A stretch of DNA of 64,000 bases from Idiomarina sp. MD25a (GTDB lineage: Bacteria; Pseudomonadota; Gammaproteobacteria; Enterobacterales; Alteromonadaceae), in assembly GCF_001870515.1 (NCBI RefSeq), contig NZ_MDGT01000005.1, positions 154,185-218,184 of the forward strand, read 5' to 3'. The position numbers were made by a program, and so were the translations under genes. Under the pieces are notes generated by a model. It ran no database searches, was not told the origin of the DNA, and saw only the letters and a program-made list of their open reading frames with translations. Every line of letters begins with the position of its first letter. The stretch's first letter is position 1. Shown one piece after another: positions 1 to 7,361 of the stretch.

Positions 1-446
1 ACCGAACCCTGTTTGGTCACAGTAAACTCGACCACTACATAGCCCTCAATGCCACGTTGAAGCGCACGACGAGGATAAGTTGCCTGAACTTTAACGATAG
101 GCAAATACTCACCATCGCTCGCTTGTAAAGATGCGCCATTACCAATATCCGCACTGGCACTGACATCGGCGCTAAAGTCATAAGACCCCGAGCTATCAGT
201 ATCAACATCTGAACTCATATCCGGTTGTGGTAAGTCTTCTGGTGGCTGTTCAGGTTCCGGCGGACGTTCTGGCTTGCGCTCTTTTTCCTGAACCTGTTCG
301 GGTTCAGGCGTGCGCACAAAGTCCAAAACACTGCCCTTTACCGGCTCCGACATCGCGCCCTCACCTGAGCTAATTAATGACTGCATTAAATAGAACAGCC
401 CAATGGTGACTGCGGCGGCAACTAATAGCGCGGCAATATATCTCAT
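1..446 (-). CDS. tonB2: TonB2-type energy transducer, 3' end outside window
   Basis: Periplasm-spanning TonB protein that passes proton-motive energy from ExbB/ExbD to outer-membrane receptors. Translating the minus strand from the ATG at 444-446 gives a short N-terminal membrane anchor (MRYIAALLVAAAVTIGLFYL), then a proline- and glutamate-rich spacer (PEPEQ, PPEPEQPPEDLPQP), then the start of the C-terminal domain (YPRRALQRGIEGYVVVEFTV), which matches TonB C-terminal domains. The gene continues past base 1, so the domain is incomplete here. It starts 2 bases after the exbD stop and is clearly part of that operon. The short spacer fits the TonB2 class of Vibrio and Shewanella rather than long E. 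coli TonB. A TPR protein often follows in such operons; that would lie outside the window. Confidence 0.88.
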   Translation of the reverse strand, partial: MRYIAALLVAAAVTIGLFYLMQSLISSGEGAMSEPVKGSVLDFVRTPEPEQVQEKERKPERPPEPEQPPEDLPQPDMSSDVDTDSSGSYDFSADVSASADIGNGASLQASDGEYLPIVKVQATYPRRALQRGIEGYVVVEFTVTKQGS

Positions 447-448
447 AA

Positions 449-856
449 TTACTGCTCATCCGTTGCTACTGAAACATCAAACACACCGGCAGCACGTGCC
501 GCATCCATGACTTCAATCAGGGTTTTAGTATTTGACTCTTCATCGGCCTGAATAACGACTGATCCTTGCGGATTCTCGGCATAAAGACGTTCGATATTCG
601 CTTGAACCGCGCGTAAATCAATCTGGCGCTTATTAATCCAAACTTCATTCGAGTCACTGATTGCGACCAAAATGTTGGCGCGATTCTTTTGCACAGCAGT
701 GGCTGCGTCTGGACGGTTAACATCAATGCCCGACTCTTTCACGAATGAGGCTGTCACGATGAAGAAGATCAACATGATAAAAACTACGTCGAGCATCGGC
801 GTCATGTCGATAGCGCTCTCTTCTTCTTCAACTAAGTTGGCAAAATGCTGTTTCAT
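449..856 (-). CDS. exbD2: ExbD2, TonB-system proton channel subunit
   Basis: Inner-membrane protein of the ExbB-ExbD motor that powers TonB. The 135-residue product has the ExbD layout: a short cytoplasmic N-terminus, one transmembrane helix (about residues 22-42) carrying the conserved protonatable aspartate D23 in the TPMLDVVFIMLIFF segment, and a periplasmic domain with the ASF...GIDVNRPDA start typical of the family. Length fits ExbD2 proteins. It starts 1 base after the exbB stop, and tonB starts 2 bases after its end, so the three are expected to be translationally coupled. The alternative TolR assignment is less likely because of the TonB gene downstream and the TtpC-like gene upstream. 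Confidence 0.93.
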   Translation of the reverse strand: MKQHFANLVEEEESAIDMTPMLDVVFIMLIFFIVTASFVKESGIDVNRPDAATAVQKNRANILVAISDSNEVWINKRQIDLRAVQANIERLYAENPQGSVVIQADEESNTKTLIEVMDAARAAGVFDVSVATDEQ

Positions 857-857
857 A

Positions 858-1388
858 TCAGTGACGCTCCAATAAAATTCGATCTTCTAGTTTCATTCGC
901 TCGCGGCGTGTCGTCCGTTGCAACCAAGTTGCGGCGAATACTCCAGATAGTGCTCCGACCATACCGGCCATCGTTGGGATTGTGGCTTTAGAAACACCCG
1001 ATGCCATCGAACGAGCACTTCCAGTTCCTGTGATAGCCATCACGTCAAACACTTCGATCATGCCGGTGACGGTACCCATTAATCCAAGCAAAGGGCATAA
1101 AGCGACTAACGCCTTTATTACTGGCAGGTTGCCGCCGAGACCCAGCGCAACACGAGAAATCATCGCCTGACGAATTTGTTCAGCATTCCACGATGATTTA
1201 TCTTCGCGCTCTTTCCAGCGTTTGCGCGCATCTTTGACCGCTTTGCGATGGCCGTTGAAAAAATAGAAAATTCGCTCGAGTATCATCAGCCACATGCTAA
1301 AGATTAGGGTTCCGATGACCAGCAGGACATGCCCGCCGGCCTCGATGAAATCTCTAATCGCATTGCTGAATTCAATCAGAAATAACAC
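858..1388 (-). CDS. exbB2: ExbB2, TonB-system MotA/TolQ/ExbB channel protein
   Basis: Proton channel component partnered with ExbD. The 176-residue protein has an N-terminal membrane helix, a cytoplasmic loop rich in K/R (about 45-75), and two C-terminal membrane helices with the conserved LLGLMGTVTGMIEVFD and ATIPTMAGMVGALSGVF segments of the MotA/TolQ/ExbB family. Start is GTG at 1386-1388, chosen because an AGGAGA Shine-Dalgarno lies just upstream and the gap to the preceding ttpC stop is only 2 bases. The short length (about 175 residues against about 240 for E. coli ExbB) is usual for TonB2-class ExbB. Confidence 0.93.
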   Translation of the reverse strand: MLFLIEFSNAIRDFIEAGGHVLLVIGTLIFSMWLMILERIFYFFNGHRKAVKDARKRWKEREDKSSWNAEQIRQAMISRVALGLGGNLPVIKALVALCPLLGLMGTVTGMIEVFDVMAITGTGSARSMASGVSKATIPTMAGMVGALSGVFAATWLQRTTRRERMKLEDRILLERH

Positions 1389-1390
1389 GA

Positions 1391-2767
1391 CTATTCTCCT
1401 CGCTCAGAGCGTTCAGCAATAATGCCTGATGCTTGCTCCTGCAAAATATGGATCATGTTTTTACTGCGTGTATGTAACATTGCGAATAGCAACGTCATCG
1501 GAATCGCGACAACAAGGCCTAGCACTGTGGTAACCAATGCTTGCGAAATACCACCCGCCATCATTTTCGGGTCACCGGTACCAAACAAGGTAATTGCTTG
1601 GAAGGTATTAATCATACCGGTTACCGTACCCAACAGACCCATCAACGGCGCGACAACCGAAATGATCTTGATAAACGTGAGGTTGCGAGTAATCTTCGGT
1701 ACTTCGCGTAAGATACCTTCACTGAGTTTGAGTTCGAGTGTTTCAGTATCCGCATCGGGGAACTTGTCTTTAATCAGCATAACGCGACCCAGAGGGTTGT
1801 CTTCTTTCGGTTGCGGCGCTTTAAGCTGACGTTTAACTTTGTTGCCAATGAGCATAAGTGATACGAACCGCTCAAGTGCAATCAACAAACCGATTAAGCC
1901 GAGTCCGAGAATGATGTAGCCAACAGTTCCGCCTTGGTCCACACGCTCTTTTAAACTTGGCGCCTGTACCAATAACCCAAGAATCGAGCCGCCCGTCGGA
2001 TCCAAACCAAAGGCGACCACGCCATTTGAAGCGTCTTGCAACTCTTCAGCACTCTCAGTGAAACGTCCTGCTGGCTGACGGACTAATTCAGCGATGTTTC
2101 CGGTGGTTGCGTTATATTCGAGGTACGCGCCATCTGAAACAAGGTTGAATGCTCCTACACGCAAGACGTCTTCGACATCTTTCTCACCATCAGCTTCAGT
2201 AACAGGCGCTGAGAATTCCGCAATTTTGCCTGACTCGGTCATTTCTTTTTGTAGCGCCAGCCAAACTTTCTCGATATCTTCGATAGACGCCAGTTTAGAC
2301 GAGTTACTGATTTGCTCAGATAGCTGTTTTAGCTCATCAGAACGACCGGGATACTGAGCTGAAATAACAGAGTTTTGGAAGCTACCCGCAGCATCATTGG
2401 TCACTTGCTGTAATACGCCAAAGAGTTCTTTTAATGAGCCCATGCTTTGCGTCAAGGTATCTTGCAAGTTACCTAATTTAGTCTCATTGCTTTCAAAGCG
2501 TGTCTCTAAGTCTGACGCTTGTTGCTCTAGCGCTTGACGCTGTGCGATGGCATCACGCAACATTTGCTTTTGCTCTTGCTCCTGCTGGCGGAAACGCTCT
2601 AAGCGAGCTTTGTTTTCTTCCGACTGTGCGTATTTACCTTGCTGAAGCTGCTCAAGCAACTGATCAAGGTTGATAGGATCTTGCGGCTTAGGTGCCGCTT
2701 GCGCGCCAGCTACCAAACCTAATGTTAGTGCTGCGCTGATTAATAGTTTCATTGGTTTCATCGACAT
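1391..2767 (-). CDS. ttpC: TtpC-like ExbB-family protein with periplasmic coiled coil
   Basis: Accessory component of TonB2 systems. The 458-residue protein starts with a signal-like segment (MKLLISAALTLGLVAGAQA), has a long Q/E-rich coiled coil (about 35-120), a linker domain, then a membrane region from about 285 with two further helices carrying LMGLLGTVTGMINTFQ and GGISQALVTTVLGLVVAIP, the MotA/TolQ/ExbB channel signature. This size and fusion match TtpC of Vibrio, which is required for TonB2-dependent uptake there. The ATG at 2765-2767 has AAGGAGT upstream at good spacing; internal ATGs two and five codons later are less well placed. It lies between DUF3450 and exbB2 in one operon. TtpC assignment is by architecture and context. 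Confidence 0.88.
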   Translation of the reverse strand: MSMKPMKLLISAALTLGLVAGAQAAPKPQDPINLDQLLEQLQQGKYAQSEENKARLERFRQQEQEQKQMLRDAIAQRQALEQQASDLETRFESNETKLGNLQDTLTQSMGSLKELFGVLQQVTNDAAGSFQNSVISAQYPGRSDELKQLSEQISNSSKLASIEDIEKVWLALQKEMTESGKIAEFSAPVTEADGEKDVEDVLRVGAFNLVSDGAYLEYNATTGNIAELVRQPAGRFTESAEELQDASNGVVAFGLDPTGGSILGLLVQAPSLKERVDQGGTVGYIILGLGLIGLLIALERFVSLMLIGNKVKRQLKAPQPKEDNPLGRVMLIKDKFPDADTETLELKLSEGILREVPKITRNLTFIKIISVVAPLMGLLGTVTGMINTFQAITLFGTGDPKMMAGGISQALVTTVLGLVVAIPMTLLFAMLHTRSKNMIHILQEQASGIIAERSERGE

Positions 2768-2778
2768 CTTGGGACTCC

Positions 2779-3564
2779 TTAATCGGCAGCGTTAGTTGAC
2801 GCAGTTTTATTCACGACGAGCGGTAGCATCAACATGTCTGGAGCGACCTGCTTACGTGCGATACGTATGGCAGTTTCAACAGCTGGGCGATGAGCCTGGT
2901 CAAGTTCCATCCACTGTTTGCTGTCGTTATCCCAAATACCGAGGTGTTGACCGTCACGTGATTTGTAGATCAACGCGACGCGACCTACACGTAAAAAAGT
3001 AACGTCTTGCACATCGCCATCAACTGAGTGCTCAGCAGTATACGCTTCGATGTTACGGCCATAATCAGTTTCGACTTGATAAGCTTCCATAACGCGACGG
3101 AATTTCTCAGATACATCGACGTTGGCTTTACCCATCAGTTCGCGCAGTTTCGCAATACGCTCGTCACGTTCTTGTTCTAGAAACGGCACATCGAGTTCGA
3201 TAAAGTTATCGAGTGCATCAACCATACGAATCATCAACGGTGTGATTTGGCGTTCAACGTAGCTCACTTGGTCAATCGATTGATTCAAGTCAGTCATCTC
3301 AACCTGTTGGTCGTTGATCTGGTTTTGAAGTTGGTTGGTGTAAACTTGCAGACCTTCAATTTCTTTCATGATCTGCTTGTACTGCTGCATGCGCTCTTGC
3401 ATGGAGTCAGAGATTTTGTCTACAGTGAGCTGAGCCTCGCGTGCAGACTCATTGATATCGGAGGCGTTCTCAACGACTGGCTCTAAGGTTTTATCCTGTG
3501 CCAATGCCGATGTTGATAGAACGCAAGCCATCGCAATGGCTGTACTTGTCGCTAGCAACTTCAT
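2779..3564 (-). CDS. DUF3450 periplasmic coiled-coil protein, first gene of TonB2 operon
   Basis: Function unknown; the family is recurrently the first gene of TonB2/TtpC operons. The 261-residue protein has a cleavable signal peptide (MKLLATSTAIAMACVLSTSALAQ), a long predicted coiled coil (about 30-125, with IMKEIEGLQVYTNQLQNQIN), and a C-terminal part with conserved-looking VTFLRVGRVALIYKSRDGQH and the LGIWD segment. It lies 11 bases upstream of ttpC. The shared coiled-coil character of this protein and TtpC suggests that they contact each other in the periplasm (inference). The operon promoter should lie in 3565-3763; no good Fur box was seen there. Confidence 0.85.
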   Translation of the reverse strand: MKLLATSTAIAMACVLSTSALAQDKTLEPVVENASDINESAREAQLTVDKISDSMQERMQQYKQIMKEIEGLQVYTNQLQNQINDQQVEMTDLNQSIDQVSYVERQITPLMIRMVDALDNFIELDVPFLEQERDERIAKLRELMGKANVDVSEKFRRVMEAYQVETDYGRNIEAYTAEHSVDGDVQDVTFLRVGRVALIYKSRDGQHLGIWDNDSKQWMELDQAHRPAVETAIRIARKQVAPDMLMLPLVVNKTASTNAAD

Positions 3565-3709
3565 ATGTGACCCTTTACTTAGGTTGGTGAATTTTTAAAC
3601 ACCCAGATGAAAGATGCGACAACTTTAGTGATTTTTCGTGACAGCTTAATGACGTAAATATGTCAACTTTGTGACAACGATAAAGATTGCGTCTGTAAGC
3701 CTAATCGAT

Positions 3710-3734
3710 TAGTTTAAAGAGAGTCTTTAAACTA
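3710..3734. promoter_or_regulatory. Perfect 11-bp inverted repeat upstream of sensor kinase
   Basis: TAGTTTAAAGA at 3710-3720 and its exact reverse complement at 3724-3734, separated by GAG. It lies 29 bases before the kinase ATG in the 199-bp divergent gap 3565-3763. The AT-rich arms and lack of a following T tract argue against a terminator and for an operator or 5'-leader hairpin. The same gap has TGTCA-N6-TGACA around 3660-3675. Confidence 0.5.
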
Positions 3735-3763
3735 GGTAAGCGGCACTTAAATTATAACTTATT

Positions 3764-5512
3764 ATGGCTTACAAAAGCATATCTTATTCGCTTCTCACCC
3801 GCGTTCTGTCTGTCTATTTTTTACTAACGCTTACAGTCACAGCGGTACAAATTGGTGCAGAATATTTTGACACTAAACGCGTGTTAGTCGCCGAACTGCA
3901 AAACCAACAAAGTACCTTTAACGGTTCACTGACGCGTTCCTTGTGGGAGTTCAATACCCCACAAATTGAGACCATTGCTGACGGTCTAATCAGCATTCCG
4001 GCAATTGCGGGTGTGTTAATAAGAGACGAAAGTGGTAAGCCTGTTATTCAAATTGGTGAAACCTTACCCGTGGATAATTTACCTGAACGCGCTTCCGAAG
4101 GTTATGTCGTTCCCGAGGAAAACGGCACTTTTGGTTTCTACAATGCGTTGATTTTTGAGTTTTCTGGTCACTCAACTCGAGTTGGCGATGTATCACTTTT
4201 TACCACTCGCGATATTGCCATCGATCGCATTAAGATCAGTCTCGCATTTATTGTCGGTAATGCGATTATAAAAAGTGCGTTCTTACTTATTCTTTTTACC
4301 ATCGCGTTCCAACGCATGCTTAACCAACCCTTAAACGATCTCACTCGACAAATTAATAGTTTTCGGTTGGATAATTTGGATGCATCGCGCATAAAACTCG
4401 ATGAACGACATCACAATGAATTGGTACTGATTGAGCAAGCATACAACCAGCTCATCGATAACATCGAAGACTATCAAGAAGACCTTGAACGGACACAGCA
4501 TAAACTTAAATTGGCAAATCGCCAGTTAGATGAACAAAATGCTATCCTCGAACAGGAGGTTGCTCGGAAAACCTCGCGTTTGAGTCAAGTGATGTTAGAC
4601 CTCGAGCAGCGCAAAAATGAATTGGAAATTAGGCAAGAAAAGCTCGAGCGAGAAATTAGCCAACGCCGGTCGATGGAGACTAATTTGCGCGAATCGAACG
4701 AACAGCTTCAGTCGTCACTCGATCATCTTAAAAATACTCAACAACAACTTATTGAATCCGAGAAAATGGCTTCTCTAGGTGGTCTTGTCGCGGGTATTAC
4801 ACACGACGTAAACACGCCTATAGGTATTAGCGTAACGGCTAACTCGTTTTTAAAAGAAAAACTCGAAAACCTTGACCGCATGCTAAACGACAAAACATTG
4901 ACCCAAGCGCAACTGGGCAAATATATAGAAGAAAGTCGCGAAAGCGTTCAACTACTTGAGAATAACCTTAATAGAGCCTCAGAGCTTATCAGTAGCTTTA
5001 AGCAAGTGGCGGTCGATCAAACGTCAGACGCGATTCGCGACATTGATTTAAAACGTTATGTAGGTGATTTGGTTCAGTCATTGCAACCGCAACTCAAAAA
5101 GCAAAATCACCACGTTCGTATTGATTGCCCTGACGATTTATATGTTCGTTGTACAGCCGGTGCTTTGTCGCAAATTTTTACCAACCTGATCATGAATTCC
5201 ATACTGCACGGATTCGAGGGCATCAGTGAAGGTGAAATGCATATTGAAATCCGTACTGAGACCGATGCCAATCAAACCGACAGACTACATGTGGTATACT
5301 CTGATAACGGTCACGGTATGAATGAAGAGCAGCTTGAGAAGCTGTTCGACCCATTCTTTACAACCAAGCTAAACCAAGGCGGAAGTGGCTTAGGTACACA
5401 TATCGTTCGCAACCTAGTCACGCAAACATTGGACGGCGAGATCACCGCTTCGAGTGAGCCGGGTCAAGGTTTAACGTATCGGTTCTCCTTCCCAATCATT
5501 ATCTTAAGATAA
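3764..5512 (+). CDS. Membrane sensor histidine kinase, orphan
   Basis: Sensor kinase of 582 residues. Transmembrane helices near 12-32 and 158-182 enclose a periplasmic sensing domain of about 125 residues (CHASE-like in size; no family recognised). A HAMP-like segment and a long coiled coil (about 225-330) follow. The HisKA domain has phospho-acceptor His347 in GITHDVNTPIG, and the HATPase domain has the N box (NLIMNSILHGFEG), G1 (SDNGHGM), F box (FDPFFTTK) and G2 (GGSGLGTHIV). There is no receiver domain and no response regulator within 20 kb, so its partner is unlinked. rdgC starts 12 bases downstream, which implies co-transcription. An inverted repeat lies just upstream. Confidence 0.88.
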   Translation: MAYKSISYSLLTRVLSVYFLLTLTVTAVQIGAEYFDTKRVLVAELQNQQSTFNGSLTRSLWEFNTPQIETIADGLISIPAIAGVLIRDESGKPVIQIGETLPVDNLPERASEGYVVPEENGTFGFYNALIFEFSGHSTRVGDVSLFTTRDIAIDRIKISLAFIVGNAIIKSAFLLILFTIAFQRMLNQPLNDLTRQINSFRLDNLDASRIKLDERHHNELVLIEQAYNQLIDNIEDYQEDLERTQHKLKLANRQLDEQNAILEQEVARKTSRLSQVMLDLEQRKNELEIRQEKLEREISQRRSMETNLRESNEQLQSSLDHLKNTQQQLIESEKMASLGGLVAGITHDVNTPIGISVTANSFLKEKLENLDRMLNDKTLTQAQLGKYIEESRESVQLLENNLNRASELISSFKQVAVDQTSDAIRDIDLKRYVGDLVQSLQPQLKKQNHHVRIDCPDDLYVRCTAGALSQIFTNLIMNSILHGFEGISEGEMHIEIRTETDANQTDRLHVVYSDNGHGMNEEQLEKLFDPFFTTKLNQGGSGLGTHIVRNLVTQTLDGEITASSEPGQGLTYRFSFPIIILR

Positions 5513-5524
5513 AGGCGCTTAATT

Positions 5525-6418
5525 ATGTGGTTTAAAAACGCCCGCGTGTATCGTTTTGGCGAATCATTTCAGTTACCCGAGGACTTTGAGTCTCAACTTC
5601 AAGCACAGCTATTTAAGCCGTGTAGTCGGCAGGATATGACTAGCTTTGGTTGGACGTCAGTATTTGGTGCGCAAAGTGAGGTACTCCATCATGCGGTTGA
5701 GCAATGCTATCTAGTCTGTGCTCAACGTGAAGAGAAGGTCTTGCCGGCTGCGGTAGTGAATGCTGAACTTGAGCAAAAGGTACAAGCGATTCAGGACACC
5801 GAAGGCCGTCCCGTTAATGGTAAAGAAAAGAAAAACCTTAAAGAAGATATTACCCATCAATTGCTACCCCAAGCATTCAGTAAGTTTCGTAAAACTTGGG
5901 CCTATATTGATTTAAAACGTCAACTCGTCATTGTTGATGAATCCAGTGCTAACAAAGCAGAAGATTTGCTCGGCTTATTACGTGCCAGTTTAGGCTCTTT
6001 ACCCGTCAAGCCGATTGCTCTTGCGGAGTCGGCAGAAGTGCTACTCACCGAGTGGCTCACCACACAAGCACTACCCAGTCGATTCGATTTAGGCGATGAG
6101 CTCGAGCTGCGCTCGCCACAAGCGGATGGCGGTATCATCCGGTGCAAACAAGAAGATCTGACACGTGAAGATGTCCAAGCACACGCTGCTGCGGGCAAAC
6201 AAGTGGTCAAGTTAGGGCTCGTTTGGAATGAACATATCGAGTGTGTCATAGAGGCCGATTGGGCCTTGAAGCGCATAAAAGCAACGGACCAACTACTGGA
6301 CGATCAAGATGACTGGAATGATGCCTCGCCCGAACAAAAACTCGATAGCGATTTAGCCCTAGTATCTGCCGAGCTTGGTGCTTTACTTGACGATTTATTC
6401 AGTATTTCAGCTGAGTGA
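5525..6418 (+). CDS. rdgC: RdgC, recombination-associated DNA-binding protein
   Basis: RdgC forms a ring dimer around double-stranded DNA and restrains RecA-promoted recombination in E. coli. The 297-residue product is close to the usual length of about 303. It begins with the family's MWFKNARVYRF opening and has the TSFGWTSVFG, LPAAVVN and KEKKNLKEDI-THQLLPQAFSK segments and a C-terminal DEL-rich tail. AAAGG upstream of ATG at 5525 supports the start. It lies immediately downstream of the sensor kinase. Its last 12 bases overlap the end of the convergent HDOD gene. Confidence 0.95.
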   Translation: MWFKNARVYRFGESFQLPEDFESQLQAQLFKPCSRQDMTSFGWTSVFGAQSEVLHHAVEQCYLVCAQREEKVLPAAVVNAELEQKVQAIQDTEGRPVNGKEKKNLKEDITHQLLPQAFSKFRKTWAYIDLKRQLVIVDESSANKAEDLLGLLRASLGSLPVKPIALAESAEVLLTEWLTTQALPSRFDLGDELELRSPQADGGIIRCKQEDLTREDVQAHAAAGKQVVKLGLVWNEHIECVIEADWALKRIKATDQLLDDQDDWNDASPEQKLDSDLALVSAELGALLDDLFSISAE

Positions 6419-7258
6419 GGTGCGTAAAGCTTGATAACGGTTCTGGGTCGATTCGTCGTCCCAGAAGTCGTTTACTGGAATAATCTCTCGCTGTTGGTAT
6501 TCGGCTAGCGTCATCGCCCCATCAATAGGTCTAGAATGCCCCGTTAATAAACTGGCGATATGCACGATATCGCAGTAGTTCACCACTAAGGGGTCGTTAA
6601 GATCCTCGAAACGCCCACGGTTATAAAAATAAGGCACCTTGATAAGATTGGGTGCGAAGCGCCAGTGCTCTAAAACGCTGACGCCCAAGCTACGATCAAA
6701 GTGTGTAATGGTTTGGCTCATAAACGATGGATTGGCAAAACTATCATCGAATTCATCAGCAATTTTTAGAATGGGTGCAACACCGATTCTGCATACCATG
6801 CCTGCTAATAGCGACACGTCTTGATGTAGGCGATTACAGTAGCCACGTTCGTGCAGATGCTGCGTGACGATAACTGAAGCAGCGGCGATGTCGCGCGATT
6901 CAGTTAGAAATTTCTGTGCGTATTGTTTAACGATGTCATTCTTCGGGTTGAAGATCTGTTCCACAGCCATCGCTACGACTAACGTTCGGATGCGTCGTAA
7001 ACCAATACGCGTAAGTGCTTGCATCAAACTCTCTGCGCGTGCTCGCCCACTTAGGTAAGCGCTATTAGCCAACCGAATTAACCGCGCACTCAGCGCAGTG
7101 TCGTGCTGAATAATAGCTGCTAAGTCGTGTAAATTAGTATCGGGATTACTGGTCGCTTGACGGATTCGCTCTGCGGTTTCTGGCAACCCGGGTAACTTAA
7201 GCTGGTCCCGTTGAATTCTGTCTTCTATCAATAAATACAGTGCGTTGGTTGCCGTCAT
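6407..7258 (-). CDS. HDOD domain signalling protein
   Basis: Protein of 283 residues composed mainly of an HDOD domain, a catalytically inactive relative of HD phosphohydrolases found in bacterial signalling and motility control. Visible family segments are LPGLPETAERIRQA, LAAIIQHDTALSARLIRLANSAYL, the LMQALTRIGLRRIRTLVVAMA stretch, and LLAGMVCRIGVAPIL, where metal-binding H/D pairs of active HD domains are missing. No output domain is attached. It is transcribed convergently to rdgC, with the stop codons overlapping by 12 bases, and divergently from the peptidase gene at 7362. The specific pathway cannot be told from sequence. Confidence 0.85.
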   Translation of the reverse strand: MTATNALYLLIEDRIQRDQLKLPGLPETAERIRQATSNPDTNLHDLAAIIQHDTALSARLIRLANSAYLSGRARAESLMQALTRIGLRRIRTLVVAMAVEQIFNPKNDIVKQYAQKFLTESRDIAAASVIVTQHLHERGYCNRLHQDVSLLAGMVCRIGVAPILKIADEFDDSFANPSFMSQTITHFDRSLGVSVLEHWRFAPNLIKVPYFYNRGRFEDLNDPLVVNYCDIVHIASLLTGHSRPIDGAMTLAEYQQREIIPVNDFWDDESTQNRYQALRTSLS

Positions 7259-7361
7259 GACTCGTTTCCAGATCCTTATTCACTACCTAACTTGCGATAT
7301 TGTCCGCATCGCATTAAATTGTTTTAATTCATTTTACTACTATACCGACAAAGTTGAACTT

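Noticed and set aside
1422..1829. 135-codon plus-strand frame inside ttpC
   Set aside because: It lies opposite a well-supported gene, has no ribosome binding site and no family features.
3565..3763. Fur box before the TonB2 operon
   Set aside because: No match to the 19-bp GATAATGATAATCATTATC pattern was found, although such a site was expected.
7245..7361. Upstream in-frame start of the M49-type peptidase
   Set aside because: It would hide the lipoprotein signal and overlap the divergent HDOD gene.
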